Shown: piece by piece, positions 8,130 to 14,906 of the stretch
Numbering within the stretch: position 1 is the first letter of the stretch
Layout of the letters: the number at the start of each line of letters is the position of its first letter
Assembly (NCBI GenBank): GCA_964605705.1
Contig: CAZSDW010000063.1
Coordinates: 1-14,906, forward strand
Direction of reading: 5' to 3'
Length of the DNA stretch: 14,906 bases
DNA from: CAZSDW01 sp964605705
GTDB lineage: Bacteria > Fidelibacterota > UBA2242
Translations under genes and position numbers: made by a program
The notes under the pieces: generated by a model
The model's input: the letters and a program-made list of their open reading frames with translations, nothing else
The model's database searches: none
Told to the model about the DNA's origin: nothing

Positions 8130-10718
8130 TTATTGAACTATGATTTTTAGTATTTTCAAATCTTTTGCATCCGAGCTGGAACCATATAGAACTGTATACT
8201 CTCCAGGGGTAACAGCCATTTTACCACTTGCTCTATCGAAAAATTCGAACGATTTATAAGGCAGCTCAATTATCACTTGACTTGATTTCCCGGCTGCGAC
8301 ATCAACCCGTTGAAAACCCCTTAAGGTTTTTAGTGGTTCGTTGATGTCGTTCACTTTGCGCATATAAACTTGAACGATTTCTGTGCCGTCTCGTTTGCCG
8401 GAATTTTTTACAGGAATAGTTATTGTGGTACTTTCATCGCTTTTAATTTTGGTTTTACTGATTTTTGCTTTACCGATGGAAAAATTAGTATAACTTAATC
8501 CGAAACCAAAGGGGAACAGTGGATCGGACATAAATCGGTAAGTCCGGCCTTTCATCGAATAATCTTTAAAGTCTGGTAACTGATTGATGTTCTTGTAGAA
8601 AGTGATGGGCAATTTACCGGACGGATTGTAATCACCGAACAGAACGTCAGCCACTGCCTGACCGCCGGATTCACCGCCATACCAGGCTTGCAGGATAGCT
8701 TCGCAGGTTTCGGTCTCAGGAACCAGACCCATCGCCGAACCCGAACAATTCACAAAAATGATTTTCTTCCCTGCCTGTTTCAAGACCTTTAAACAATTTC
8801 GCTGGATTTCAGGAAGTTCTATATCCGTACGATCGCCTCCCTTGAAACCGGGCAACTCGACAGGCATTTGTTCGCCTTCCAGTCGGGAAGAAATACCGCC
8901 TGCGAAAATGACCACATCAATTCCTTCCAGCTTTTTGATGAGATCGTCAAATTGCACTGGCACTTCCTTGCCAAAATTCAGACCCAGACCGGCGGGCCAG
9001 CGACCGATTTGTCGAAAACGCGCTTCAATTTTATACTCTTTACCTTTTTCGACCTGTAATGGAATACGGAGAGTACGCGGTCCAAACCGGACTGGCTTAT
9101 ACAGTGTATCCGCGTTTACAAAAAGTTCGAATCTTCCTCTCGGTTCAACTTTAAATACAATCTCTCCTGATTTTGAAGGTGTGTAGACTGTTTCATATTT
9201 GCCGGAGAAATCCTGCAGATGCACACCCGGTGCAAATTCATGCTGCCCGTCCGTAGTTAATTGTATTGGATAGGTCATTTGTTCGATGGCAACGGCCTCC
9301 CCTGCAAATTCGCGGTTATTCCAATAAGTCGCTTTAATTCCTGATTGGCCATCAATGGAACATTCACCGAATGCGTTTTCAATAACCATTTTGTCTACCA
9401 GGTCACATCCTTTGTCATACACAATCTCTTGGCCAGAGAGTTTGGTTTGTATGCCATCTAAAATCGTGATGGTATGAATGGGTCGTCCGTTGTAATTTCC
9501 CCACAGCACTCGCTCATCATTTGCATTAGAACCGATTACCGCAATCTTTTGAACGGACTTGGATAAAGGTAAAATGTTATTCTTATTTTGTAAGAGGGTC
9601 ATCGATTCCCTCGCCATGTCCAAAGCCATTTTTTTGTGTGCGTCGCAATTGACCACTGAAATCGGGATTTTTGTCCAGGGAACCAATAAATCGTCATCCA
9701 TTTCTCCCAAATCGAAACGTCCGATTAAAACCCGCATCAAACTTTTATCCATATCTTCTTCGTTAATCAAGCCTCTTTCCACCGCTTCGGGTAACAGTTT
9801 ATAAGCAGGGCCTGCGCACTCTACATCCGTCCCTGCCAGAATACCTCTGGCGGCTGCATGTACAGCATCGGAGGATACATTATGGCTGTTATAAAAATCG
9901 GAGATCGCGCCGCAATCGGAAACCACAAGATACTTGAAATCCCATTCATCCCGCAAAATTTTTTGAAGCAGACGTGTGTTACCGCAGCAAGGTTCATCAT
10001 CCAGACGTTGATAAGCGCACATCACCTCACGGACACCCGCTTCCTGAACGAGCGTTTTAAATGCGGGAAGGTAGGTTTCCCATAGATCTCGGGGATCGAG
10101 GTCATTGATGTTCATGATATGACGGCTCGGTTCAGGACCCGAATGAACAGCAAAGTGCTTGGCACAGGCCAACAGTTTTTTATATCGTGAATCAGAAGGT
10201 CCCTGGAGACCTTTGACCACAGAAACGCCCATACGGGACATCAAATAGGGATCTTCACCGTAGGTTTCCTGACCACGTCCCCAGCGCGGATCACGGAAGA
10301 TATTGACATTGGGCGTCCATACCGAAAGACTGAGGAAACGGCGGTTTTCGTTTCCTTTCTTGATCCATGCGTGATATTTGGCTCGTGCTTCATCGGAAAC
10401 CGCATTGAAAATTTCCTGGACCAGTGCATCATCAAACGAAGCGGCCATGCCAATGGGTTGGGGAAAAACTGTAACACTGTCATTATTTGCCAGGCCGTGC
10501 AAAGCCTCACTCCACCAATTGAATTTTTTTATCCCCAGACGCGGAATTGCTTCCGATACATCACACATTAACCCGGCTTTTTCTTCCAGAGTCAGCCGTG
10601 CAATCAAATCTTTTGCTCTCTCTTCCGAACTTAAATTTGGATTTTGATAGGGCAATTGTTGCCCCCATAGGTTTATCATAAATAGAAAACATATGGCAAT
10701 GAACAGTTTCTGTTTCAT
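8130..10718 (-). CDS. GH3 beta-glucosidase/beta-xylosidase with PA14 insertion
   Basis: This 862-residue secreted family 3 glycosidase removes terminal beta-linked glucose or xylose. Residues 1-19 are a signal peptide (cleavage near WGQ/Q). The N-terminal TIM-like domain spans about 25-345, with NWWSEALHG (67-75), the PNVNIFRDPRWGRGQETYGEDP run (136-157), AKHFA and VVSDCGA, where Asp268 is the expected nucleophile. The alpha/beta sandwich domain starts near 370. It is interrupted at about 458-585 by a PA14 module, which in characterised GH3 enzymes caps the active site and affects specificity. It resumes with SRLEGEQ (611-617), whose Glu614 or Glu616 is the expected acid/base. A fibronectin-III-like domain closes the protein (about 745-862). 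AGGAG lies 8 nt before the ATG. Gaps to its neighbours are 52 and 50 bp. In a xyloglucan-like pathway it would take glucose after GH31 has removed xylose; this is inference. Confidence 0.95.
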   Translation of the reverse strand: MKQKLFIAICFLFMINLWGQQLPYQNPNLSSEERAKDLIARLTLEEKAGLMCDVSEAIPRLGIKKFNWWSEALHGLANNDSVTVFPQPIGMAASFDDALVQEIFNAVSDEARAKYHAWIKKGNENRRFLSLSVWTPNVNIFRDPRWGRGQETYGEDPYLMSRMGVSVVKGLQGPSDSRYKKLLACAKHFAVHSGPEPSRHIMNINDLDPRDLWETYLPAFKTLVQEAGVREVMCAYQRLDDEPCCGNTRLLQKILRDEWDFKYLVVSDCGAISDFYNSHNVSSDAVHAAARGILAGTDVECAGPAYKLLPEAVERGLINEEDMDKSLMRVLIGRFDLGEMDDDLLVPWTKIPISVVNCDAHKKMALDMARESMTLLQNKNNILPLSKSVQKIAVIGSNANDERVLWGNYNGRPIHTITILDGIQTKLSGQEIVYDKGCDLVDKMVIENAFGECSIDGQSGIKATYWNNREFAGEAVAIEQMTYPIQLTTDGQHEFAPGVHLQDFSGKYETVYTPSKSGEIVFKVEPRGRFELFVNADTLYKPVRFGPRTLRIPLQVEKGKEYKIEARFRQIGRWPAGLGLNFGKEVPVQFDDLIKKLEGIDVVIFAGGISSRLEGEQMPVELPGFKGGDRTDIELPEIQRNCLKVLKQAGKKIIFVNCSGSAMGLVPETETCEAILQAWYGGESGGQAVADVLFGDYNPSGKLPITFYKNINQLPDFKDYSMKGRTYRFMSDPLFPFGFGLSYTNFSIGKAKISKTKIKSDESTTITIPVKNSGKRDGTEIVQVYMRKVNDINEPLKTLRGFQRVDVAAGKSSQVIIELPYKSFEFFDRASGKMAVTPGEYTVLYGSSSDAKDLKILKIIVQ

Positions 10719-10726
10719 ATTCCAAA

Positions 10727-10731
10727 CTCCT
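10727..10731 (-). promoter_or_regulatory. Shine-Dalgarno sequence of the GH3 gene
   Basis: It reads AGGAG on the minus strand, 8 nt before the ATG at 10716-10718, and confirms the GH3 start. Confidence 0.75.
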
Positions 10732-10770
10732 GGATTTTAGTATATTTTAAGTATGAATGCCTCGCATCAT

Positions 10771-11367
10771 TTATCCCAATCGCAATTTCCCCTCAATGTA
10801 CATCGTGGAACTACATCTCTTGTTGCCCAGCAAATAACTCTCATCGATCTGCACTTTCGTTACTGATTTCTCGAGGAGCATTTCGAACATGGCTTTTTGA
10901 AAACCCACACAGCAATAAATACACAACGCGAGCGGCGGGTTTTCAGACTGTGCATAGGGACAGGCGCATCTGTCCACCGGTTTTCCTGTGATTTTGATAG
11001 TTGAAGCTTCAGAATTATATTCTATCTTTTCCCAATAGGTGTCTTTATTCGAGTTAATCCTGTCAAAAAAACCTTTCAGATCTTTCTTGTTATCAATAAT
11101 CCAATTTTTAAAACCTTCGTGTGTAATATGTTCAGCACCAAGTTTTTTAAAAATGCTTTTTTTCACTGATTCATCTATCGAAGAATCGATATAACTTAAA
11201 ACATTTTGTATTTGTCTGGTGTCAACCGGCACAAGAGGCGTTTTTTTTTCGGATCGGGTATTTTGTGAGACATCTGCCAACAGCTTGTTATTGGTTAATA
11301 TGCCAAAACCTGTGCATGTACCTATTCCTAATCCGCATGCGCACTTTATAAAATTTTTTCTATCCAG
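10771..11367 (-). CDS. Small cysteine-rich exported protein, apparent CTG start
   Basis: This protein has 198 residues if translation begins at the CTG at 11365-11367. In that frame the last upstream stop is a TAG at 11401-11403, no ATG, GTG or TTG occurs between it and the CTG, and GGAG lies 5 nt before the CTG. The N-terminus then reads (M)DRKNFIKCACGLGIG..., which resembles a twin-arginine-type signal of the RK variety. The first TTG (11280) has no ribosome site and would remove the signal. After a charged helical region (about 50-115) comes a cysteine-rich part: CACP (134-137), CIYCC (149-153) and Cys185 in GNKRCSSTMYI. I do not recognise the family firmly. It recalls the DUF6144 and ATC-hydrolase (L-2-amino-thiazoline-4-carboxylate hydrolase) type of small cysteine proteins. 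Metal or cofactor binding is possible but not shown. It begins 19 bp after the GH97 stop, so the two are probably translated together. Confidence 0.7.
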   Translation of the reverse strand: MDRKNFIKCACGLGIGTCTGFGILTNNKLLADVSQNTRSEKKTPLVPVDTRQIQNVLSYIDSSIDESVKKSIFKKLGAEHITHEGFKNWIIDNKKDLKGFFDRINSNKDTYWEKIEYNSEASTIKITGKPVDRCACPYAQSENPPLALCIYCCVGFQKAMFEMLLEKSVTKVQIDESYLLGNKRCSSTMYIEGKLRLG

Positions 11368-11372
11368 AAATA

Positions 11373-11376
11373 CTCC
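11373..11376 (-). promoter_or_regulatory. Ribosome binding site before the CTG start
   Basis: It reads TTTTGGAG on the minus strand (core GGAG), 5 nt before the CTG at 11365-11367. It falls in the 19-bp gap after the GH97 stop and is the main evidence for CTG initiation. Confidence 0.5.
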
Positions 11377-11386
11377 AAAATTGGTT

Positions 11387-13318
11387 TTATTTGTCTGGCA
11401 CTATGAGAATACCAACAAATCCACCTCTCGGCAGGCAATCGACTTTCAAAGTATCACCTTTTTTAACTTTTACCAAATCACATGAAAAAGATTTATCATC
11501 ACTTCCGTCTTTAATAAGCTTCAGAGAACAATTTTCTTTACCAAGAAAATTAAAATTTACATATAATGTTTGAGCTTCATTTTTTCCATTTAAGCCACCA
11601 ACATACCATTTTTTTCCCTTTTTCCGAGCGATAATCACTCTTTCCCCAGGATAACCGTCAACCAGTTTCGTATCGTCCCAACTTACAGGAACGTGTTTCA
11701 AAAACTCTTTAGGTTCGGATGGTAAAGAGTTATAAGCCGACGGTCTATCCGCGAAATGCTGGAGCCCTGATTCAAAAACAACCGACAAAGCCAGTTCATG
11801 ACCGTATGATGTAATATGCGGGTGCTGTGAATTCGAAAACGTAACTGGTGTGTAATCCATTGAACCGACTACATTGCGAGTGAAAGGGAGCGTTGTATTG
11901 TGAACAGCGGCTTTCTTGGTTAAAGTGGGGCGATTGTTGTACCATTCCGCTCCGTACACCGCTTCTATTGTCATCAGATTGGGATAAGTTCGAGCCCATC
12001 CACGAGGAATTGTTGCACCGTGAAAATTCACCATCAAATGATATTGTGCCGCATCTTTTAAAATATCGATATAAAATTTCATTACATCCTGCTGGTCGCC
12101 GGCAAAAAAATCAACTTTGATTCCATAGACACCTATTTCATTGAGCCATGTTAATTCCCGGGTGCGTTTTTCCGTTGTTAACATGCGATCATTCGGTGTC
12201 GGATCAAGCCAACTGGTGCCGGAATTATACCACATAAGCGGTTTTATTCCTTTGCTTTTGGCATAATTAACAGCATCCACAATATTTCCGCCATTAGTCA
12301 TCACATCCCATTCCCAATCGATAAGCACGTAAGGCCAATTCATTTCCACTGCTAAATCCACATATTCAACAACCTTTTGATAATCCTTTGAACCGTGATT
12401 GTTCGCCCAATAAATCCATGAAACAGGTCCTGGTTGAATCCAGTCTGTATCTTTCAATTGGTTAGGCTCACTGACATCCGTAATCAACGTGGATTCCACG
12501 ATATCAGACAGCTTTCCAATGATGAGAGTATGCCATTGCGAGAGCCATGGCAATTTGGTAACAACGCCTGTTTGCGGAAAATTATCTCTCGCAGATGGAT
12601 AGGCAACTTTATATTGATTCATATTGTCCAGATTGCATAGTTTTGTCCCACAATTGTTTTCCGTAATATTAGCTTCAGAAATCAATATCCAAATTGCTTC
12701 GCTATTGACTTTGAACAATGCGGGGAATCCCCACTCCTGTGTTTTCCTTCGACTCAATCCGGTTTTACTGAACGGGAAAAAATCTTCATAGACATTATTA
12801 TACGGTTGCATCCATCGGTATGTACTATCGGGTAAAATATAAGTTATCGCTTCGCTGGTGATATTGACTGATGAATCAGAATGATTGGGAAATACATAAC
12901 GGAATGCAACACCGTCATTATAAACTCTGAAAACAATATCCAAAGGTTGATTATTTGCATTTTTATAACTGAAAACTTTTTCAACGCCAAAGTTATCACA
13001 AATCTTCCGCTTGCCGCAAATCATTTTATATTTATTGTGTATCACCTTCACTTTTGACTCTTTAACAAGAATAAGGTTATCGACAAATTGCTGATCAGCA
13101 CGAGAGATACCCAATGGTGAATTGGGCAACACTTCGACATACTCCGAATCTTCTTTGTACAAGATTTTAAAATATAACTGACAATAATTATTATCAACGG
13201 ATGAATTTATGTTAGTCAGTTCTACTTTAATATGCTTATTTGGCGAAATAATATCCTCTGCATTTGCCGTGATACAATTCAAAACAAAAACTATAATTAA
13301 AATACAAAATTGTTTCAT
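11387..13318 (-). CDS. GH97 retaining alpha-galactosidase-type enzyme
   Basis: This 643-residue secreted family 97 glycoside hydrolase has a signal peptide at 1-20 (cleavage ANA/E). An N-terminal beta-super-sandwich (about 22-285) contains PLGISRADQQF and YNDGVAFRYVFP. The catalytic barrel (about 295-545) has WIYWANNHGS, YVLIDWEWD (330-338) and LMWYNSG, then GIKVDFFAGD (399-408). A C-terminal beta domain ends the protein. GH97 contains inverting glucoamylases, which use a Glu base, and retaining alpha-galactosidases, which use an Asp nucleophile. Asp403 in KVDF places this enzyme with the retaining alpha-galactosidase type, and Glu452 in TIEAVYGAEW is the likely acid/base. Other retaining GH97 activities, such as beta-L-arabinopyranosidase, exist. 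No clear Shine-Dalgarno sequence precedes the ATG. The gene is noticeably A+T-rich. The 185 bp upstream, after the GH2 remnant, may hold a promoter, but I see no convincing one. Confidence 0.92.
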   Translation of the reverse strand: MKQFCILIIVFVLNCITANAEDIISPNKHIKVELTNINSSVDNNYCQLYFKILYKEDSEYVEVLPNSPLGISRADQQFVDNLILVKESKVKVIHNKYKMICGKRKICDNFGVEKVFSYKNANNQPLDIVFRVYNDGVAFRYVFPNHSDSSVNITSEAITYILPDSTYRWMQPYNNVYEDFFPFSKTGLSRRKTQEWGFPALFKVNSEAIWILISEANITENNCGTKLCNLDNMNQYKVAYPSARDNFPQTGVVTKLPWLSQWHTLIIGKLSDIVESTLITDVSEPNQLKDTDWIQPGPVSWIYWANNHGSKDYQKVVEYVDLAVEMNWPYVLIDWEWDVMTNGGNIVDAVNYAKSKGIKPLMWYNSGTSWLDPTPNDRMLTTEKRTRELTWLNEIGVYGIKVDFFAGDQQDVMKFYIDILKDAAQYHLMVNFHGATIPRGWARTYPNLMTIEAVYGAEWYNNRPTLTKKAAVHNTTLPFTRNVVGSMDYTPVTFSNSQHPHITSYGHELALSVVFESGLQHFADRPSAYNSLPSEPKEFLKHVPVSWDDTKLVDGYPGERVIIARKKGKKWYVGGLNGKNEAQTLYVNFNFLGKENCSLKLIKDGSDDKSFSCDLVKVKKGDTLKVDCLPRGGFVGILIVPDK

Positions 13319-13390
13319 AATTTAAAACCATCCAAATAGATAGTCTACAGAATTACCAAAAATCCAGTCATCGCGAGTGATAATAAATCT

Positions 13391-13409
13391 ATTGATTGAA
13401 TCCATCAAT
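13391..13409. repeat. Small inverted repeat upstream of the GH97 gene
   Basis: The arms ATTGAT (13391-13396) and ATCAAT (13404-13409) are exact reverse complements separated by 7 bp. Short A+T-rich palindromes like this are common by chance, so an operator function is only a possibility. Confidence 0.3.
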
Positions 13410-13428
13410 ATTAAACAAAAAATTCTAA

Positions 13429-13503
13429 TCATTCCATTAATCTATCCAATCTCCATCCATAACCCGAAATATCTCTGACATCATTGTACAATCTTTTTGT
13501 GTT
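13429..13503 (-). other. Gap upstream of GH97: possible further decayed coding sequence
   Basis: The 386 bp between the GH29 and GH97 genes hold the GH2 remnant, then this stretch, then about 110 bp of A+T-rich DNA with nothing recognisable. After the TGA that ends the GH2 remnant, the same frame stays open for 24 codons to a TGA at 13429-13431. The frame ends in NDVRDISGYGWRLDRLME, which looks protein-like, but I cannot match it to a family. It could be part of a longer original C-terminus or chance. Confidence 0.25.
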
Positions 13504-13701
13504 TCATTCTGTTTTTATTATAACTCCTGATTCTCTCAAATCCTTAGAGGCTGCTTTCAGCAGTATTTCCTCGGCTTTATCTTTCAATTATATAACGACA
13601 AGGGCCAAACTATGGAATACCTTTCGCTCGTTGGTTTTAAAATACTAATGGTGAATAGGAACGCCGTTGTCCACTCCGGCAATAATACTCCTACCCTTAA
13701 T
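13504..13701 (-). pseudogene. Remnant of a GH2 beta-galactosidase-like gene (C-terminal piece, two in-frame stops)
   Basis: Read in one frame on the minus strand, this stretch gives IIAGVDNGVPIHH, a stop (TAG, 13645-13647), then YFKTNERKVFHSLALVVI, a stop (TAA, 13588-13590), then LKDKAEEILLKAASKDL..., ending in IIKTE and TGA at 13504-13506. This matches from memory the C-terminal Ig-like end of GH2 beta-galactosidases of secreted glycan loci: a GVDNG segment, then an ERKAFHGLALVIIQ-like segment, then a final strand pair of the type ILLKAxSxGL. By that pattern the two stops replace sense codons (probably a Glu codon, and a Gln codon, CAA to TAA). The frame otherwise lacks indels over about 60 codons. 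The rest of the gene, normally some 800 or more codons, is absent, and the GH29 stop codon directly abuts the remnant. It cannot give an active enzyme. The GH2 assignment comes from recognised motifs, not a search. Confidence 0.72.
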
Positions 13702-13704
13702 TCA

Positions 13705-14906
13705 TCATTTCACTTCCTCAAAAACCATCTTGTTAATGTTAAGGTAATCGCCGTCAATAACCAGTTTCAGCAAATGCTGACCAGCATCAAGTTCTACCGT
13801 TTTCTTTATAACTTCCCAGTTTTGAAATCCTGCAGTATTTGGAATTGATATTATTCCCGTTTTGTCTGCGCCATCACATTCGAGATGTAGCTTTCCACTG
13901 TCATATGCAGAGGCAATATAGAATGAAATCTGGTAAGTCGCTGATTTACTGACAGTCACTGTGTATGCCATCCAATCTCCGACATGGGTCCAACCCACAT
14001 TATAACCTCCTTCAATACATTTTTCGATATCTACACCTACGTTGAGACGATATTGCCCGCCTTCATTAATATCGTCTCTGTCATAGTAAGCATCGCCCGG
14101 GCAGCCAATATCGAAGTCTTCGGCTTCAATGATTCCCGGAATAAGATGTAGCTTGAATGCTTCCTGCTTCGTCTCACAGACCTCCATGAGTTTCCAAGTA
14201 AAAGAATCATTTTCCGAATCGAGTAATCCTGCTTTATTACCCTCAGTAAGAGAAGTATCTGTGGATAAAATAATATCGGGAAATTGTTTATTGGAAATTC
14301 GGAATAATCCGCCGTGTGCGTCTTCAATTTTCCAGAATTGGTTGTCTTTCCCGTTTAAATCTGAAAGAATAAGGTCACAATCTGGTTTACTACACTCAAA
14401 TGTCTTCTTATTATCTTCACGATTTAGAATTTTATAGAAGCCTTTACCTATTAATTCCAGCTTCCATTGATTCGCGTTGTTTTTTCTCTCACCAGTCAGT
14501 GTCAAATCTGAACCAAGCACCAAACTGCCCGTGTTATCGGCCGGGACGAGATGATAATAGGGAGTACAGTTAAAATCAGCATACATATCAAGTATCGGAA
14601 TTTCTCCATCGAAACTAAGTTTTAGAACATAGGCTAATTCTTCGAACGGGAATTCGGGCAAACCGACGATTAAGCCCTCTGTTTCCTGCTCGAAAACTAA
14701 TGAAAGGTATTCTCCTGCTTTGCCATTAATCAGTTCAACTGATTTCAGGTTTTTGAGGTTGATTCTGTCAGAAGATAATGACCTGAGTGTTATTTCTTTC
14801 TGACCTTTTTCCCAACCGAGTAAAATGGCATACAGAGTCGTGTTATCTTTCGACCTGGTATAGCGAACATCCTTGGCTGTTCCTGCGGTTGGAGCCATCA
14901 TGGTTC
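13705..14906 (-). CDS. GH29 alpha-L-fucosidase, C-terminal part with trefoil-like domain and CBM6 (5' end beyond window)
   Basis: The frame is open to the window edge, so the true start lies outside; the two ATGs at 14896-14901 are internal. Numbering from the ATG at 14901, residues about 8-95 match the C-terminal beta domain of GH29 alpha-L-fucosidases (KDVRYTRSKDNTTLYAILLGW, then GLIVGLPEFPFEELAYVLKL). The catalytic barrel is upstream, off the window. Residues about 115-242 contain three QxW-like repeats (NQWKLEL, NQFWKIED, SFTWKLMEV), the pattern of a ricin-type beta-trefoil carbohydrate-binding domain. Residues about 257-397 are a CBM6 module: IEAEDFD at the start, GGYNVGWTHVGDWMAY (298-313) with the conserved Trp residues, and INKMVF near the end. 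The enzyme would remove terminal alpha-fucose, with the added modules holding it to the glycan. It ends in TGA TGA, followed directly by the GH2 remnant. Confidence 0.85.
   Translation of the reverse strand, partial: TMMAPTAGTAKDVRYTRSKDNTTLYAILLGWEKGQKEITLRSLSSDRINLKNLKSVELINGKAGEYLSLVFEQETEGLIVGLPEFPFEELAYVLKLSFDGEIPILDMYADFNCTPYYHLVPADNTGSLVLGSDLTLTGERKNNANQWKLELIGKGFYKILNREDNKKTFECSKPDCDLILSDLNGKDNQFWKIEDAHGGLFRISNKQFPDIILSTDTSLTEGNKAGLLDSENDSFTWKLMEVCETKQEAFKLHLIPGIIEAEDFDIGCPGDAYYDRDDINEGGQYRLNVGVDIEKCIEGGYNVGWTHVGDWMAYTVTVSKSATYQISFYIASAYDSGKLHLECDGADKTGIISIPNTAGFQNWEVIKKTVELDAGQHLLKLVIDGDYLNINKMVFEEVK

Noticed and set aside
13319..13390. Possible Bacteroidota-type promoter (TAnnTTTG) before the GH97 gene.
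   Set aside because: The nearest match, TATCTATTTG on the minus strand close to the ATG, does not keep the TA spacing, and no partner -33 element is evident.
13504..13701. Stop-codon recoding as an explanation for the interrupted GH2-like frame.
   Set aside because: TAA and TGA end other intact genes in this window, the stretch has no start codon or catalytic part, and only the C-terminal piece remains, so decay is simpler.
14129..14437. Plus-strand open frame of 102 codons.
   Set aside because: It is antisense to the trefoil-like domain of the fucosidase and has no independent support.

Overview
All recognisable genes in this window are on the minus strand. They read as one block of secreted carbohydrate-active enzymes, so transcription runs from high to low coordinates. 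In transcription order the block holds: the 3' end of a GH29 alpha-L-fucosidase with a trefoil-like domain and a CBM6; a decayed C-terminal remnant of a GH2 enzyme; a GH97 alpha-galactosidase-type enzyme; a small cysteine-rich exported protein with an apparent CTG start; a PA14-containing GH3; a large exported protein of no family I can name, which looks like a beta-sandwich plus alpha-helical barrel; a GH43 with a TTG start; a type-B carboxylesterase lipoprotein; a GH27 alpha-galactosidase with two extra C-terminal domains; and the 5' third of a GH31 alpha-xylosidase-like enzyme. Gaps from the GH97 gene onward are only 19-61 bp, as expected of an operon. Almost every complete protein begins with a signal peptide or lipobox.

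The organism is probably a member of the Bacteroidota/FCB group. GH97 is concentrated there, dense gene sets of this kind are typical of it, and several signal peptides end in the common FAQ or HAQ pattern. Two features fit the best-known Bacteroidota poorly: clear Shine-Dalgarno sequences (AGGAGG or AGGAG) before several genes, and three non-ATG starts (TTG, GTG and apparently CTG). A deeper FCB lineage, for example around Ignavibacteria or Calditrichota, is therefore possible; this is inference. No SusC/SusD pair, transporter, regulator, RNA gene or mobile element is visible.

Together the enzymes would trim a branched, fucosylated and probably acylated plant or algal heteroglycan from its ends. 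GH29 would remove fucose, GH97 and GH27 alpha-galactose, GH43 arabinofuranose or xylose, GH31 alpha-xylose and GH3 beta-glucose or beta-xylose, while the esterase would remove acyl groups. GH31, GH3, GH43, GH29 and the lost GH2 recall loci for fucogalactoxyloglucan. The two alpha-galactosidases are not explained by that substrate, and no endo-acting enzyme is seen.

The points most worth a second look are the GH2 remnant between the GH29 and GH97 genes (two in-frame stops, directly abutting the GH29 stop codon), the unassigned 753-residue glycosidase-like protein, and the CTG-initiated cysteine-rich protein inserted among the hydrolases. Base composition is also uneven: the 10.7-14.9 kb part is visibly richer in A+T than the 1-8 kb part.
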